From NCBI RefSeq assembly GCF_934754915.1, contig NZ_CAKVKB010000171.1:1-5966 (forward strand): a stretch of 5,966 nucleotides of DNA. The letters are read 5' to 3'. The notes beneath the pieces were generated by a model. The model was given only the letters and a program-made list of their open reading frames with translations, made no database searches and had not been told where the DNA came from. Positions 5,893 to 5,966 of the stretch are shown here, piece by piece (position 1 is the stretch's first letter; every line of letters begins with the position of its first letter). The position numbers and the translations under genes were made by a program. This DNA comes from an uncultured Clostridium sp. (GTDB taxonomy: Bacteria; Bacillota; Clostridia; Clostridiales; Clostridiaceae).

Positions 5893-5941
5893 TTGAAATA
5901 AAAAAAATAAAATTTTACATTCGTGTGATTTGTGATATTAT
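5893..5941 (+). promoter_or_regulatory. Rightward promoter region of the divergent gene (two candidates)
   Basis: Two overlapping matches exist. TTGAAA (5893-5898), 17 bp, TACATT (5916-5921) would start near 5928 and give a normal leader. TTTACA (5914-5919), 16 bp, TATTAT (5936-5941) has two 5-of-6 boxes but would start almost on the Shine-Dalgarno. Both place the CGTGTGAT repeat in or at the promoter. I cannot choose between them from sequence alone. Confidence 0.45.
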
Positions 5942-5961
5942 TTAAACTAGGAGGAATGTAT

Positions 5962-5966
5962 ATGAG
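5962..5966 (+). CDS. Start of a rightward gene cut by the window edge
   Basis: A perfect AGGAGG at 5949-5954 stands 7 nt before an ATG at 5962, and promoter-like boxes lie just upstream. Only the start codon and two more bases are visible, so no product can be named. The ATG at 5956 is too close to the ribosome binding site. From its position, divergent from a Cro-like gene, a repressor (C1/Stl-like), possibly followed by an integrase, is the expectation; that is inference. Confidence 0.6.

Larger units (their letters stand above)
5833..5936. repeat. CGTGTGAT direct repeats flanking the divergent promoters
   Basis: CGTGTGAT occurs at 5833-5840, inside the leader of the leftward operon, and at 5922-5929, inside the rightward promoter region. 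The second copy is followed by TGTGAT at 5931-5936. The same word on both sides of a divergent switch suggests a shared operator for one of the two regulators. Eight-base matches within 100 bp are modest evidence. Confidence 0.4.

Overview
The window is very AT-rich, uses strong purine-rich Shine-Dalgarno sites (AGGAGG) and carries phage genes of a type common in low-GC Firmicutes. A Clostridium-like host is the best guess, but nothing here fixes the genus. No housekeeping gene is present. The content is that of an integrated mobile element: a degenerate prophage or a phage satellite.

Nearly everything reads leftward (minus strand). From right to left: the start of a rightward gene at the right edge (from 5962); a 150-bp divergent control region with two back-to-back promoters, a palindromic operator and direct repeats; a small Cro/C1-type regulator (5614-5811) and an excisionase-like winged-helix protein (5385-5600) in one operon; hairpins; an orphan, frameshifted C-terminal piece of a tail tape measure protein (4350-5317); a 39-bp inverted repeat and a promoter; then a ribbon-helix-helix protein (3892-4170) followed after 14 nt by a large primase-helicase (1295-3877). 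A strong terminator and a possible weak promoter separate that gene from a phBC6A51/terminase-small-subunit-like helix-turn-helix protein (758-1171), which has its own terminator.

The first ~740 bases hold no intact gene. They contain a cluster of nine AGGTCACA-type octamers in both orientations (412-697) around an AT-rich core, which I propose as the replication origin served by the primase-helicase. To the left lies a stretch that may be a decayed leftward coding remnant.

Together the genes form a coherent small programme: a divergent regulatory switch, an excision-like factor, a self-contained primase-helicase with a candidate origin, and a terminase-small-subunit-like protein. In outline this resembles Gram-positive phage-inducible chromosomal islands. 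No integrase, large terminase or capsid gene lies within the window, so the satellite reading is inference. The misplaced tape measure fragment argues for rearrangement or scavenging from a tailed phage.
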